Below the pieces are notes generated by a model. That model ran no database searches. It saw nothing but the letters and a program-made list of their open reading frames with translations, and was not told where the DNA came from. A program made the translations under genes and the position numbers. A stretch of 64,000 nucleotides of DNA from Saprospiraceae bacterium (lineage in GTDB: Bacteria; Bacteroidota; Bacteroidia; Chitinophagales; Saprospiraceae): assembly GCA_019638385.1 (NCBI GenBank), contig JAHBTW010000006.1:62001-126000 (forward strand), in the 5' to 3' direction. This document shows positions 15,889 to 25,111 of this stretch, one piece after another (position 1 is the stretch's first letter; each line of letters opens with the position of its first letter).

Positions 15889-18216
15889 ATGACCAACCCT
15901 TCCCTCAAGTCCGCTACCGCAGGTATTGTGCCGATGCTGTGTTTGCTGTGTTTCCTGTGCCTCCCGTCTTTGACGGCGGAGGCGCAGGAAACTGCAGCGG
16001 CAGAGGCGCCTTTGCGCAACGGAACGGGGGAGATTTCGGGAGGCATAGAGGGAGTGGTGCGCGATGCCGACAGCGGCGAACTGCTCCCTTTGGTCAACAT
16101 TCGAATTGTCAATATGCTTACCGGTACCTCTTCCGAATTGGACGGGAGTTTCCGGCTGACGGAACTACCGCCGGGCCGCTATGCGCTCTCCGCGTCTTAT
16201 GTGGGCTATGGCGATTTTCTTATCGAAAACATCGAAGTCATCGCGGGGCGCAATACCCGCGTTGACTTTGCATTGCAGTCCGGCGCGGTGGTGGCCGGGG
16301 AGGTGGTGGTAACGGCCGGTGCGCGTTCGCAAGCCATCAAACTGGCGGCGGCGAGTATAGGCGTCATCACGGCCCAACAAATCCGGGAGCGCCAAATCAC
16401 CACATTCGATCAGGCTTTCGACGAAATGCCGGGCGTGGCGGTCATTCGTTCCGGCGGCGCCAACGTGCAGGCATTTTCTATTCGGGGCGCATCGGAAGTG
16501 GCCGGCGGCGGCATCGGCAATCGCGTACTGCTGCTCATTGACGGACGGCCCTCGCTCAGCCCCGAATCGGGCGGCGCATTGTGGAACTTGGTTCCGCTCA
16601 ACTCCATCGAACGCATCGAAGTAGTGCGCGGGGCTTATTCTTCGCTCTACGGATCCAGCGCGATGGGCGGAGTGGTGAACGTGATCACCCGCAAACCCAC
16701 CGCCGCCCCCGAAACCCGCCTGCACCTCAACTACGGCGCCTATAACGCTGCACCGCGCAGTGCCGAATACAGTCGCTACAATGATTTTCATACCGTGGAA
16801 CTGAGCCACAGCCGCCGGCTGAAAAATTTCTCCTACCTCTTGGACGGCAGTTGGAAACAGGACGACGGCCACAAGGAAAAATCGGGCTTCGACTTGTATA
16901 ACTTTTTCGGCAAAACCGCCTGGGAGTTCAAACCCAATCACCTCCTTCAAATTTCGGCCAACGCCAACCGCATGTACAGCGATGCGCCCGCTACCTGGTT
17001 CAGCCGGCGCCAAGCCTACAGCGTGGCCGATTTTAAAAAAGACGACTATCAGGATCGCCGGGAATTCAATGCCGACCTCTTCTTCTCGGCCATGCCCAAC
17101 GACCGGCTCAAATACACTTCCCGGCTCTATCACTATCGCAACTTCTCTCAGTTCAGCTTCGACGACAACCCCGGCAACGACAGCACCAATGTCAATATCG
17201 GCAAACAAATCGTGCAGGAATACAGCGTGCGCACCCACCGCCTCGGCAACATCTCGCAGGTGGACCTCTTTGCCGGCGACCACCACTACCTCATCGCCGG
17301 GATGGATCTCAAAAGCGACTATGTACTGGGTGTACCCGACATTTATCTCTACGGAGAGCACCGGGTGTTCAGCGCGGGTTTTTATGTACAGTATGAAATT
17401 ACCATCGGCGAAAAGCTAACGGCCACGGCGGGCGCCCGCTTCGATCATTACAACATCATCGGCGAAGTGCGGGAGTCCAATTTCAGCCCCAAACTGGCCC
17501 TCTTGTACAAAGCCGGACCCAAGCTCTCGCTGCGCACCTTGCTCGCGCAGGCATTTCGCGACCCGCCCATTGCGGAACGTTTTATCAAGTTCGAACAGGG
17601 CGGCGGACTGCGTTTCCAACCCAACCCCGGACTGCGGCCCGAACGGCTCACGCTCTCGGCAGAGTTGGGCGCCAAATTCGATCCGGCCCCCGGCTTATCC
17701 ATAGATGCGGCCCTTTTTTACAACCGCTACAACAACCTCATTTCCTTTCAGCAATTGTCGGCGCCGCTGGAGCCGCTCTTGTATCAGGTCGTCAACCTGA
17801 AGGAGGCGCTTATGCAGGGTTTTGAAATTTCCTTGCGCCGCCAATGGAACAACTGGCTCACGATGAATGTAGCCTACACTTACTTAGATGCCCGCGACAC
17901 CTCGCCGGAACGCATCAACAACGAACTGGCCTATAAGGTGCGGCATACGCTCGGCATGTCGGCCACGGCCTCCCGCGATAAGTGGGTACTGAATCTCAAC
18001 AGCCGTTACCGGAGCCGCATTGAGGAGGTGTTTATTTACCCCGGCAGCGAACCGGATGCCGTTTTGCTGTTCAATGCGAAACTTTCTTTCAAACCATCCG
18101 AAAAACGATCCGTTTACTTTGCCGTGAACAACATCGGCAATGCACAGTATGAGGAGTTGGAGCGCTATCGCATGCCGGGCCGCAGCTTCACCACGGGGCT
18201 GGAACTGAGTTTTTGA
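15889..18216 (+). CDS. TonB-dependent outer-membrane receptor
   Basis: A 775-residue receptor. A signal peptide (ending near T-A-E-A-Q) is followed by a carboxypeptidase-regulatory-like domain (I-E-G-V-V-R-D-A-D-S-G-E to about 130), a plug domain (M-P-G-V-A-V-I-R-S-G-G, later I-E-R-I-E-V-V-R-G-A-Y-S-S-L-Y-G) and a 22-strand barrel ending in an aromatic residue (L-E-L-S-F). It imports a ligand across the outer membrane with TonB energy. Together with the upstream lipoprotein it forms a two-gene operon. No SusD partner is present, so a glycan substrate is not implied; a metal complex or cofactor is equally possible. Confidence 0.88.
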   Translation: MTNPSLKSATAGIVPMLCLLCFLCLPSLTAEAQETAAAEAPLRNGTGEISGGIEGVVRDADSGELLPLVNIRIVNMLTGTSSELDGSFRLTELPPGRYALSASYVGYGDFLIENIEVIAGRNTRVDFALQSGAVVAGEVVVTAGARSQAIKLAAASIGVITAQQIRERQITTFDQAFDEMPGVAVIRSGGANVQAFSIRGASEVAGGGIGNRVLLLIDGRPSLSPESGGALWNLVPLNSIERIEVVRGAYSSLYGSSAMGGVVNVITRKPTAAPETRLHLNYGAYNAAPRSAEYSRYNDFHTVELSHSRRLKNFSYLLDGSWKQDDGHKEKSGFDLYNFFGKTAWEFKPNHLLQISANANRMYSDAPATWFSRRQAYSVADFKKDDYQDRREFNADLFFSAMPNDRLKYTSRLYHYRNFSQFSFDDNPGNDSTNVNIGKQIVQEYSVRTHRLGNISQVDLFAGDHHYLIAGMDLKSDYVLGVPDIYLYGEHRVFSAGFYVQYEITIGEKLTATAGARFDHYNIIGEVRESNFSPKLALLYKAGPKLSLRTLLAQAFRDPPIAERFIKFEQGGGLRFQPNPGLRPERLTLSAELGAKFDPAPGLSIDAALFYNRYNNLISFQQLSAPLEPLLYQVVNLKEALMQGFEISLRRQWNNWLTMNVAYTYLDARDTSPERINNELAYKVRHTLGMSATASRDKWVLNLNSRYRSRIEEVFIYPGSEPDAVLLFNAKLSFKPSEKRSVYFAVNNIGNAQYEELERYRMPGRSFTTGLELSF

Positions 18217-18241
18217 ATTCTTGCTACTTTTACCCTAAAAA

Positions 18242-19195
18242 ATGAAAATCTTCAACTGGGGCATCATTGGGCCGGGGCGCATTGCACGCAAATTTGCCGC
18301 CGACCTCACCCTGCTACCCAACGCCCGCCTGTATGCCGTCGGCTCCCGCTCGGCGGACCGCGCCGCCGAATTTGCCCGCGAATACAAGGTTCCACATCAT
18401 TTCGATTCTTATGAAGCGCTGGCCAATTGCCCCGGCCTCGACCTTGTTTACATCGCTACGCCCCACAGCGGGCATTGCGAGGCGGCGGTGTTGTGCCTGG
18501 AGCGGGGCCTTGCGGTACTGTGCGAAAAGCCGCTGGCGCTGAATTTGGTGGAAGCCCAACGCATGGCCGCAGCCGCCCTCCGAAACGATGCGTTCCTTAT
18601 GGAAGCCCTCTGGACACGCTTCCTGCCGCCGACTTTGCAAGTGTTGGAATGGATTGAAACGGGCGCCATCGGACAATTGCAAGCAGTGAAAGCCGACTTC
18701 GGTTTTCCGGCCCCCTTCGACCCGGCCGGGCGGCTCTTCGACCCGGCGCTTGGCGGCGGCGCGCTGCTCGACATCGGCATCTACCCCGTTTTTCTGACAC
18801 TGCTTTGCCTCGGCACGCCGCAACGCATAGAAGCTGCATCTGCCATCGGGCGTACGGGCGTGGATGAAGACACGGGTATGGTTTTTCAATACAAAAACGG
18901 CGCTATGGCGCACCTGCACGCCTCGCTGCGCTATCACACGGCCATTGAGGCGTTCATATATGGCGACAAAGGCACGATACAAATGCACAGCCGATGGCAC
19001 CACACCCGCCAACTGACCCTCACACCTGCCGAAGGAGACCCGCTCGTGATGCACTATGATTACCCCGGCCTCGGCTATCAGTTTGAAGCTGCGGAAGCCA
19101 TGCGCTGCATAGAAGCCGGACTGAAAGAAAGCCCGCTGATGCCGGTTCGATTCAGCTTGGATTTGATGGCGGTACTGGATAGGACGAAACGTTAG
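18242..19195 (+). CDS. Gfo/Idh/MocA-family oxidoreductase
   Basis: A 317-residue NAD(P)-dependent dehydrogenase. The N-terminal Rossmann fold has W-G-I-I-G-P-G-R-I-A at residues 6-15, the catalytic-site motif C-E-K-P-L-A-L-N lies near 98, and the GFO_IDH_MocA C-terminal domain follows (G-G-G-A-L-L-D-I-G-I-Y). It resembles the trans-dihydrodiol dehydrogenase/D-xylose dehydrogenase branch. Substrate cannot be read from sequence. It stands alone after the TonB receptor; a weak TACTTTTA element sits just upstream. A hairpin repeat begins directly at its stop codon. Confidence 0.88.
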   Translation: MKIFNWGIIGPGRIARKFAADLTLLPNARLYAVGSRSADRAAEFAREYKVPHHFDSYEALANCPGLDLVYIATPHSGHCEAAVLCLERGLAVLCEKPLALNLVEAQRMAAAALRNDAFLMEALWTRFLPPTLQVLEWIETGAIGQLQAVKADFGFPAPFDPAGRLFDPALGGGALLDIGIYPVFLTLLCLGTPQRIEAASAIGRTGVDEDTGMVFQYKNGAMAHLHASLRYHTAIEAFIYGDKGTIQMHSRWHHTRQLTLTPAEGDPLVMHYDYPGLGYQFEAAEAMRCIEAGLKESPLMPVRFSLDLMAVLDRTKR

Positions 19196-19266
19196 CTTCG
19201 AGCCGCGAGCTTCGAGCTATGAGTTTTTGCGAGTCTGGCACTCGCACCACTCGAAGCTCGAAGCTC
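19193..19266. repeat. GAGCTnCGAG-family hairpin repeat, copy 1
   Basis: Begins inside the TAG stop of the oxidoreductase and ends before the cytochrome stop, between convergent genes. The units AGCTTCGAG and GAGCTTCGAGCT (19207-19218) pair with CTCGAAGCTC copies at 19250-19265. An inner hairpin GCGAGT-CTGGC-ACTCGC (19229-19245) sits in the loop. There is no T-run. Confidence 0.65.
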
Positions 19267-19271
19267 CACTG

Positions 19272-21209
19272 TCACCTTTGCGAAATCACCCGCTTGACGA
19301 CCTTGCCTTTATCGGTTGTAATTTCCAACAAGAATATGCCGGCGCGTGGCAATTGCACCTCATTGCTGCCGGCGGGAAGGGTTTGCTGCAAGCGACCTTT
19401 CCCATCAAATACCCTGATGCTGCACACTTCCACGCCGTTTGCCTGCACGGCGCAGCGGCCACCCGGCGCGGGATTGGGGAATACTTTTACGGCTTTTTGC
19501 AAAAATGCCTCCGCCGTAGCCGTGATGCCGTCCACATACACATCCGATAATTGGGTGCTGCGCACTGCTACCGGCGAGCGGTCGGCATTGTCGAACATGG
19601 TGCGGAAGGTTTCTATCTCCGGCGTGCTTTCTGAAAACATTTCCACCATCCACTTGGGCGGAAGCGACTGGTAATACACCGTGGCATGCGCGCTGACATT
19701 GCCCCGGTAGCCTGCAATGCCGATGCGGTAATGCACCACATCCGCGCCGGAGCCTTCCGCTCCGTTTTCGATATTGAAATCGGGATCGTTGAGGGCGGCG
19801 CCGTAGATGCGGGTGGTATCGTAGGCGCTGTGCGTAGTGGTGAAGCCGATGGGCGGCAGGCGATTGTCTTTCACCGGCGCGTAGCCTCGGGAAAGCACGG
19901 TAGTGAACTGCCCGTTGGCGTCGGCCATCACCATCTCATATATCTGTACCTGATCGGGGCGGTCAATGAGTTGGTAATGCGGCTCGAAGTGCGGGTCGTG
20001 GCCCTCCACTTCCTGGTCGGGTTGCAATAGGCCGGAGCGGAACAGCGTGTCGCCCTCTTCGGCGAGTACCACAAAACTGATAAAGGCCCGGCGGCTCGGA
20101 TACCCGGAGGGGAATTTGTGCCCGGCGCGGTTGGTCACTTTCACTGCAAAGGTGACCGAATCGCTGCGGAGTTCTTCCACCTGCAGGTTGAGTGAGATAG
20201 ATTTATCCTGCAACATAGCGAAGGTGGAGGCGATGGTTTTATCAAAATTTTCTGCCGAGGCGTTGATGCCGAGCGCCTCGCGATTTTCTTTCATCAGTTT
20301 GAGCATCATGGTGTTGGCGCCGGCCATTTCGTGCAGGCCGTACGGCACGCGGCCCTCCAGAAAGAGATAATTGGAGGAGATGACGATGGGGTCTTTGATG
20401 CGGGGGAAGTGGCATTCCTGGCAAGTGACGTTTTGGAGGCCGTAGGTGGAATTAAGCCATTCGTGGTAGGTGGCCTGTTCCACAAACGAGGTGCCGAGCG
20501 AGTTGCCGGCCACGTCCACGGGGTGCGTGATGAGCGTGTGGCAGGGCGCACAAGTACCGGCTTCCGGGATGTGCGGCCCGTGCAGGGGCAGAAAGCCGAC
20601 AAAATCCTCCATCGGCGCGGAGAAGGGTTGGTAATAGGGGCCGTACAGCACGCGGTTGGTATCGAAATTGATCTGACCGGAAAAGGTGAGGCCGAAGTCT
20701 TCCTGACTGATCATGTGACAAGTGGCGCAATTGACACCCTCCAGACCGATGGAGTCGGCAAGCAGGTCGGCCATGGAATAGGGGCCGTGCCCGCGATAGT
20801 GGGCGGTGTAGTTGCCATTGGGAGCGTGGCAGGAGGTGCATTTGTCCTGAATGGAGGCGCTGTGCATGGGGTAGAGGAGAATTTCGTGACTCACTTTGGC
20901 GCGCCAAAAGGGATCTTTGGCACTGTTGGCCATCATGGTAGCGCTCCAGTCGTCCACTACATTGACGTCGTTTCCCGCGAGGTCCACCGAAGCGTAGCCG
21001 TTTTCGTCAGAGCCGTGGCAGCCCACGCAGGCCGATACCGTGGGGAATATAATACTGGGGTCCACCTGGTCTAACAACATGGCTTTCAACGCTTTGATTT
21101 CCTGCCGGCTATGAAACCGGGGCGGAGCGTAGTCGGTCCAATTGGCTGCACTGTAAATAACGCCGAGCAGCATGGCGCCGAAAAGGAGATGTTTGGAAAT
21201 GCCGGGCAT
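19272..21209 (-). CDS. Secreted pentaheme cytochrome c with T9SS sorting tail
   Basis: A 645-residue exported protein. After a signal sequence (M-P-G-I-S-K-H-L-L-F-G) there are five C-x2-C-H heme motifs in the first half: C-V-G-C-H, C-T-S-C-H, C-A-T-C-H, C-A-P-C-H and C-Q-E-C-H. An Ig/beta-rich domain follows, then a type IX C-terminal domain (V-F-P-N-P-A-P, ending in V-V-K-R-V-I-S-Q-R). It should be carried to the cell surface. The ATG at 21209 is chosen because the 72 codons before it lack protein character. The heme part resembles multiheme proteins such as cytochrome c554, so surface electron transfer or nitrogen-oxide chemistry is possible, but no partner genes are nearby. Confidence 0.82.
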   Translation of the reverse strand: MPGISKHLLFGAMLLGVIYSAANWTDYAPPRFHSRQEIKALKAMLLDQVDPSIIFPTVSACVGCHGSDENGYASVDLAGNDVNVVDDWSATMMANSAKDPFWRAKVSHEILLYPMHSASIQDKCTSCHAPNGNYTAHYRGHGPYSMADLLADSIGLEGVNCATCHMISQEDFGLTFSGQINFDTNRVLYGPYYQPFSAPMEDFVGFLPLHGPHIPEAGTCAPCHTLITHPVDVAGNSLGTSFVEQATYHEWLNSTYGLQNVTCQECHFPRIKDPIVISSNYLFLEGRVPYGLHEMAGANTMMLKLMKENREALGINASAENFDKTIASTFAMLQDKSISLNLQVEELRSDSVTFAVKVTNRAGHKFPSGYPSRRAFISFVVLAEEGDTLFRSGLLQPDQEVEGHDPHFEPHYQLIDRPDQVQIYEMVMADANGQFTTVLSRGYAPVKDNRLPPIGFTTTHSAYDTTRIYGAALNDPDFNIENGAEGSGADVVHYRIGIAGYRGNVSAHATVYYQSLPPKWMVEMFSESTPEIETFRTMFDNADRSPVAVRSTQLSDVYVDGITATAEAFLQKAVKVFPNPAPGGRCAVQANGVEVCSIRVFDGKGRLQQTLPAGSNEVQLPRAGIFLLEITTDKGKVVKRVISQR

Positions 21210-21391
21210 GAGCGATGATTTTATAAACAAAGCGAATACAAAGTTGCGAATTCCCGGACAACTCCGTCCCCTGCTTCCGATCAAAACTTTGCATTTCGGG
21301 CGACGAAAGGGCGTGGAGAAGCTTTCAAAGCCGTAATGAAAAAATCGGTTATCAAATAAATCAATTTTATCCGATATTAAGAAAAGCACCG

Positions 21392-21399
21392 TATCTTTG
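21392..21399 (+). promoter_or_regulatory. -7 promoter element placed four bases before a GTG start
   Basis: TATCTTTG fits TAnnTTTG. The Fic start GTG begins at 21404, so transcription would begin at or next to the start codon and the mRNA would be leaderless. No later in-frame start exists before the conserved region. Confidence 0.55.
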
Positions 21400-21403
21400 T
21401 GGG

Positions 21404-22375
21404 GTGGAATGGAAAAACTATACATATCACTTCGATGGCCGGGAGAAGCACCTGGTGCGGATCGAGGAGAAAAAAGCCAAGCTGGATGCCCTGCGCCCGC
21501 TGCCGGGCTATGCCGTGCAAAGAATCAGGGAGAGCTTAGCCATTGAGTGGACGTACCATTCCAATAGCATTGAGGGCAATACATTGACGCTTCAGGAAAC
21601 CAAAATGGTCATCGAAGAGGGACTGACGATTCATGGAAAATCACTGCGCGAGCACTTTGAGGCGGTCAATCACCAAGAGTCCATTGAGTTGGTGGAAAGC
21701 TTAGTATCGGATCATTACCGTCTGAAAGCAGAAGATATATTAGCCGTTCATGCCTTGGTGTTGCAAAAAATAGAAAAGGAGTTTGCCGGCAGATACCGCA
21801 CTTCGGGCGTACGCATATCCGGGGCCAACTTCGTGCCGCCCAATGCGCTGAAAGTAGATACGCTGATGGAAGACCTCATCGGCTGGGTCAATGAGGAGGA
21901 AAATACCTTGCATCCTGTTGTGAAAGCCGCCATTTTCCACCATCGCTTTGTATGGATACATCCTTTTTTCGACGGTAACGGCCGAACCGTCCGCCTGCTA
22001 TCTAATTTGCTGTTGATGAAGGAAGGTTTTCCGCCGGCCATTATTTTAACCAACGATCGGAAAAAATACTACGATGCGCTCAACAAAGCCAATAAAGGCC
22101 ACTACGGTAAGCTGCTGTTGTTGACCATGCAGGCGTTGGAGCGCTCGCTCGATATTTACTGGAGCAATCTCAACAATACCTACGAAGACTACCAGCCCAT
22201 ATCCAATATCGTAGAAGACCCCGACATTCCTTACGGGCAAGAGTACATCAGTCTGTTGGCACGGCAAGGCAAAATAGATGCCTTAAAAGAAGGACGCGAT
22301 TGGCTGACGACCCCGGAGGCCGTGCGGGATTACATGGAAAAAAGAGAACGGAAAAGAACTAAAAAACCGGAGTAG
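21404..22375 (+). CDS. Fic family protein (Fic_N type)
   Basis: A 323-residue Fic enzyme. The inhibitory motif S-x3-E-G is S53-N-S-I-E57-G58 and the catalytic loop is H-P-F-F-D-G-N-G-R (H186), both intact, so it is expected to be a self-inhibited AMPylase. The C-terminus (L-T-T-P-E-A-V-R-D-Y) may be a helical DNA-binding or oligomerisation part. The GTG start is set by the promoter just upstream and by the lack of an alternative. It differs from the Fic protein at 11958-13070: no DUF4172 start and no operator row. No antitoxin-like gene is adjacent. Confidence 0.88.
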   Translation: MEWKNYTYHFDGREKHLVRIEEKKAKLDALRPLPGYAVQRIRESLAIEWTYHSNSIEGNTLTLQETKMVIEEGLTIHGKSLREHFEAVNHQESIELVESLVSDHYRLKAEDILAVHALVLQKIEKEFAGRYRTSGVRISGANFVPPNALKVDTLMEDLIGWVNEEENTLHPVVKAAIFHHRFVWIHPFFDGNGRTVRLLSNLLLMKEGFPPAIILTNDRKKYYDALNKANKGHYGKLLLLTMQALERSLDIYWSNLNNTYEDYQPISNIVEDPDIPYGQEYISLLARQGKIDALKEGRDWLTTPEAVRDYMEKRERKRTKKPE

Positions 22376-22498
22376 CCGACCCATCCCATATATTTACTTA
22401 CTAAAAAGTATGTATCGCACTTTTGGGTAAACCACTTGCCTCGAGCGGGCGGATGCCCCCATCTTTGCGCCGTCACAATCATTCACAAAGCAACAAGT

Positions 22499-23365
22499 AT
22501 GAGCAAGTCATTACTGCTGACGGCACTGCTGTGCCTTCTGACGGGAGGTCTGTATGCGCAACAATCCGGTAAATCCATTCAAAACCAATCAAACATGAGT
22601 ACCATCATCGAACGCGCCGGCCATGCCGGCGGCCACGGCGCTTCCGAAAGCAGCCGCAAGAAAATCCTTATGATCGCCGCCAATCCTTCTGTTTCGGCAC
22701 AAACCGGCTGGCCCATCGGCTGTTGGGCGGCCGAGCTGACGCACCCTTACCACGAGTTCACATCCGCAGGCTACGAAGTGGTCATTGCCAGTCCGGAGGG
22801 CGGCAAATTGGAGTTTGATGGCTTCAGCGACCCCCGTCACGAAAGCGGATACAGCGCCGGCGACCTCATCAGCATGGGTTTCCTCAACACGCCCGGCCTG
22901 ATGCAACTGTTGGAAAACACACCCAAACTGAGCAGCATCAATCCCGATGAATTTGACGCCATTTTCCTCGTCGGCGGCCAATCACCGATGTACACCTTCA
23001 AAGGCAATGAACCGCTCATGCAGTTCGTAGCCCGGTTTTACGAAAGTGGGAAACCCACTGCCGCCGTGTGCCACTCCACCACCATCCTCACCGACACAAA
23101 ACTGTCGAACGGAAAATATCTGGTAGAAGGCAAAACCTGGACCGGCTTTGACAATAGCGAGGAGGATTTTGCCGATCAGGCCGTAGGTATGAAAATTCAG
23201 CCCTATCGCATTGAGGACAACGCCCGCAAAATGAGCAATACCACCTTCAAAGTGATGCCGGCCTTTACGCCTTATGCCGTCAAAGACGGCCACCTCATCA
23301 CCGGGCAGCAGCAAAATAGCGGCGCCATCACGGCGCAGTTGGTCATTGAGGCATTGGAAAAATGA
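22499..23365 (+). CDS. Exported DJ-1/PfpI-family protein (Hsp31-like)
   Basis: A 288-residue DJ-1/PfpI-like protein. The nucleophile elbow is A-A-V-C-H-S-T-T with C near 200, after F-L-V-G-G-Q. Hsp31-type proteins have glyoxalase or chaperone activity. Unusually it starts with a signal peptide (M-S-K-S-L-L-L-T-A-L-L, cleaved near G-L-Y-A-Q), so it acts outside the cytoplasm. ATG 22499 is chosen because it gives the signal peptide; CATCTTTG at 22460-22467 is a plausible -7 element. Its stop overlaps the next start in ATGA. Confidence 0.85.
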   Translation: MSKSLLLTALLCLLTGGLYAQQSGKSIQNQSNMSTIIERAGHAGGHGASESSRKKILMIAANPSVSAQTGWPIGCWAAELTHPYHEFTSAGYEVVIASPEGGKLEFDGFSDPRHESGYSAGDLISMGFLNTPGLMQLLENTPKLSSINPDEFDAIFLVGGQSPMYTFKGNEPLMQFVARFYESGKPTAAVCHSTTILTDTKLSNGKYLVEGKTWTGFDNSEEDFADQAVGMKIQPYRIEDNARKMSNTTFKVMPAFTPYAVKDGHLITGQQQNSGAITAQLVIEALEK

Positions 23366-24012
23366 GGCGCCTGATGATTGCCGTCGCGCTGCTGGTTATG
23401 GGAGCATACGCGACGGCCCAAATTCCGGTCGAGGTCTTCGCCGGCCATGAGCGCGCCACCATAGACGTCCTATTTTTTAAGTTTTTTAAAAACAAAGAAG
23501 ACCGGAACACTCCCTGGCTTTTCTTCAACCGCAATCGCGCGGCGGTGGACTACCGTATCACAAGCGCCGCCTTCCTGCCGCAGTTCGGATTCACGGAGGC
23601 CGTTTCTTACAATCACCCCCGGCTGAAAGGCTTCGCGCCGGTTGCCGTCGGGCAGGTGTTGAGTTGGGGCGCATTTGCCAAGGCAGGAGTGCAGTATGCG
23701 CACATTGCCAAACACTACACCTTGTTCAGTTGGGCTGTGGTGGAATTGCGCGATAGTCCCGGCATTGATTACTTTCTGCTGGCGCGCTATACGCCGCGAT
23801 TGACGGATGGTTTGGACCTGTTTTCACAATTGGAATTCGTGAATACGCTCCCCACCGACGCGCTCAATAACTTCAGCTTTGTACAACGGCTCCGACTGGG
23901 GCTGAAAGCGGGAGATTGGCAGTTCGGCGCAGGGGCGGATTTTTCGCATATCGGCCGCAGAGACTATTTCGCGAGCCGGAACGTGGGGGCTTTTTTGAGG
24001 CATGAGTTTTAG
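23362..24012 (+). CDS. Outer-membrane beta-barrel-like hypothetical protein
   Basis: A 216-residue protein with a signal peptide (cleaved near Y-A-T-A-Q) and a chain of amphipathic strands ending in an aromatic residue (F-L-R-H-E-F), as in small outer-membrane barrels. The body has W-L-F-F-N-R-N-R and a repeated aromatic pattern. It overlaps the DJ-1-like gene by ATGA and is surely co-transcribed. Family and function are not known to me. Confidence 0.7.
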   Translation: MRRLMIAVALLVMGAYATAQIPVEVFAGHERATIDVLFFKFFKNKEDRNTPWLFFNRNRAAVDYRITSAAFLPQFGFTEAVSYNHPRLKGFAPVAVGQVLSWGAFAKAGVQYAHIAKHYTLFSWAVVELRDSPGIDYFLLARYTPRLTDGLDLFSQLEFVNTLPTDALNNFSFVQRLRLGLKAGDWQFGAGADFSHIGRRDYFASRNVGAFLRHEF

Positions 24013-24063
24013 GGCAAACGCTCTACCGTTCAGGAAGTTATCCATCACTCACATTAAACTAAA

Positions 24064-25005
24064 ATGATACTTCGGAAATTTTTCAATCCCATACGGGTGA
24101 TCCATTACCTCCGCTTTGAATTAGCGGTGTCTGTCGGCCTATCGGTATCGGCGTATCTGCTGTATCAGTTGGAAGGGGTACAACAATTCAGCCTGCCCTT
24201 TTCCACGGCGGCCATTCTGGGCAGCGCGCTGGCCATTTTCCTCGCTTTTCGCAACAACTCCTCCTACAGCCGTTGGTGGGAAGCGCGTACCCTGTGGGGC
24301 GGCATCGTGAACAGCAGTCGCGTACTGGCGCGGTTGGTCGTCACTTTCGCCGACAGCCACCGACATCAGCCGCAGTACGAAGCGGTGCGCAGCGAGGCAT
24401 TCAAAACACGCCTGACGTATCTTCAGATCGCATGGGTGTGGGCGCTCAATTATCACTTGCGCCGCACAGAAAAATGGGAAACACTGCGCCCTTTCTTCAC
24501 AGAGGAGGCCGACTTTGAGGCAGTCGGCGCGGCACAAAACAAACCCAACTACATCCAGCTGCTCATGGGGCGGCACGTCTATACAGCGATGGCCGACGGT
24601 ACGTTGGGCGGCTTCGACAGCTTCCAGATGGAGGGGCAATTATTGGCTTTAGCCAATTATCAGGGCGGTTGCGAACGCATCAAAAACACGCCGCTGCTGC
24701 GGCAATATCATTATTTCACCAAGCTGTTTATGCTGGCTTTTATGCTGGTGCTGCCCTTCAGCCTTATCGGCGACTTTGCCAGGATGAACATGCCGGCCCT
24801 GATGATTCCCATGTCTGTGCTGATTTCGTTTGTTTTCGGCGTGATGGGCCGGGTGGGCGAGGTCAACGAAGACCCCTTTGAAAACCTCATTACCGATGTG
24901 CCCCTCGACGCGCTGTGCAATACCATTGAACGAGACTTGCGGGAGACGCTGGGCGAGCAGGGTCTGCCGGAAAAACTGGCGCCGGTGAAGGGGTTTTTGT
25001 GGTGA
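24064..25005 (+). CDS. Bestrophin-family anion channel-like membrane protein
   Basis: A 313-residue protein of the bacterial bestrophin (UPF0187/YneE) family: F-R-N-N-S-S-Y-S-R-W-W-E-A-R-T at about 60-74 is the family signature, with four hydrophobic segments (27-45, 50-65, about 220-240 and 245-265). Members form pentameric ion channels. It follows the barrel gene after 51 bp and may belong to the same transcript. Ion specificity cannot be read here. Confidence 0.88.
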   Translation: MILRKFFNPIRVIHYLRFELAVSVGLSVSAYLLYQLEGVQQFSLPFSTAAILGSALAIFLAFRNNSSYSRWWEARTLWGGIVNSSRVLARLVVTFADSHRHQPQYEAVRSEAFKTRLTYLQIAWVWALNYHLRRTEKWETLRPFFTEEADFEAVGAAQNKPNYIQLLMGRHVYTAMADGTLGGFDSFQMEGQLLALANYQGGCERIKNTPLLRQYHYFTKLFMLAFMLVLPFSLIGDFARMNMPALMIPMSVLISFVFGVMGRVGEVNEDPFENLITDVPLDALCNTIERDLRETLGEQGLPEKLAPVKGFLW

Positions 25006-25111
25006 AAACGAGCTTCATTCCGATCATTTTCCGACTGCTTTTTTCCGGACGAAACAGTAAGCCGGGCAGAAGGTTTTTGGTGAAAAAGGAAGGGGAATGC
25101 GTAGCCGATGT

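Noticed and set aside
16165-17361. Long minus-strand frame (398 codons) inside the first TonB receptor
   Set aside because: No domain match, and it lies fully within a well-supported receptor gene.
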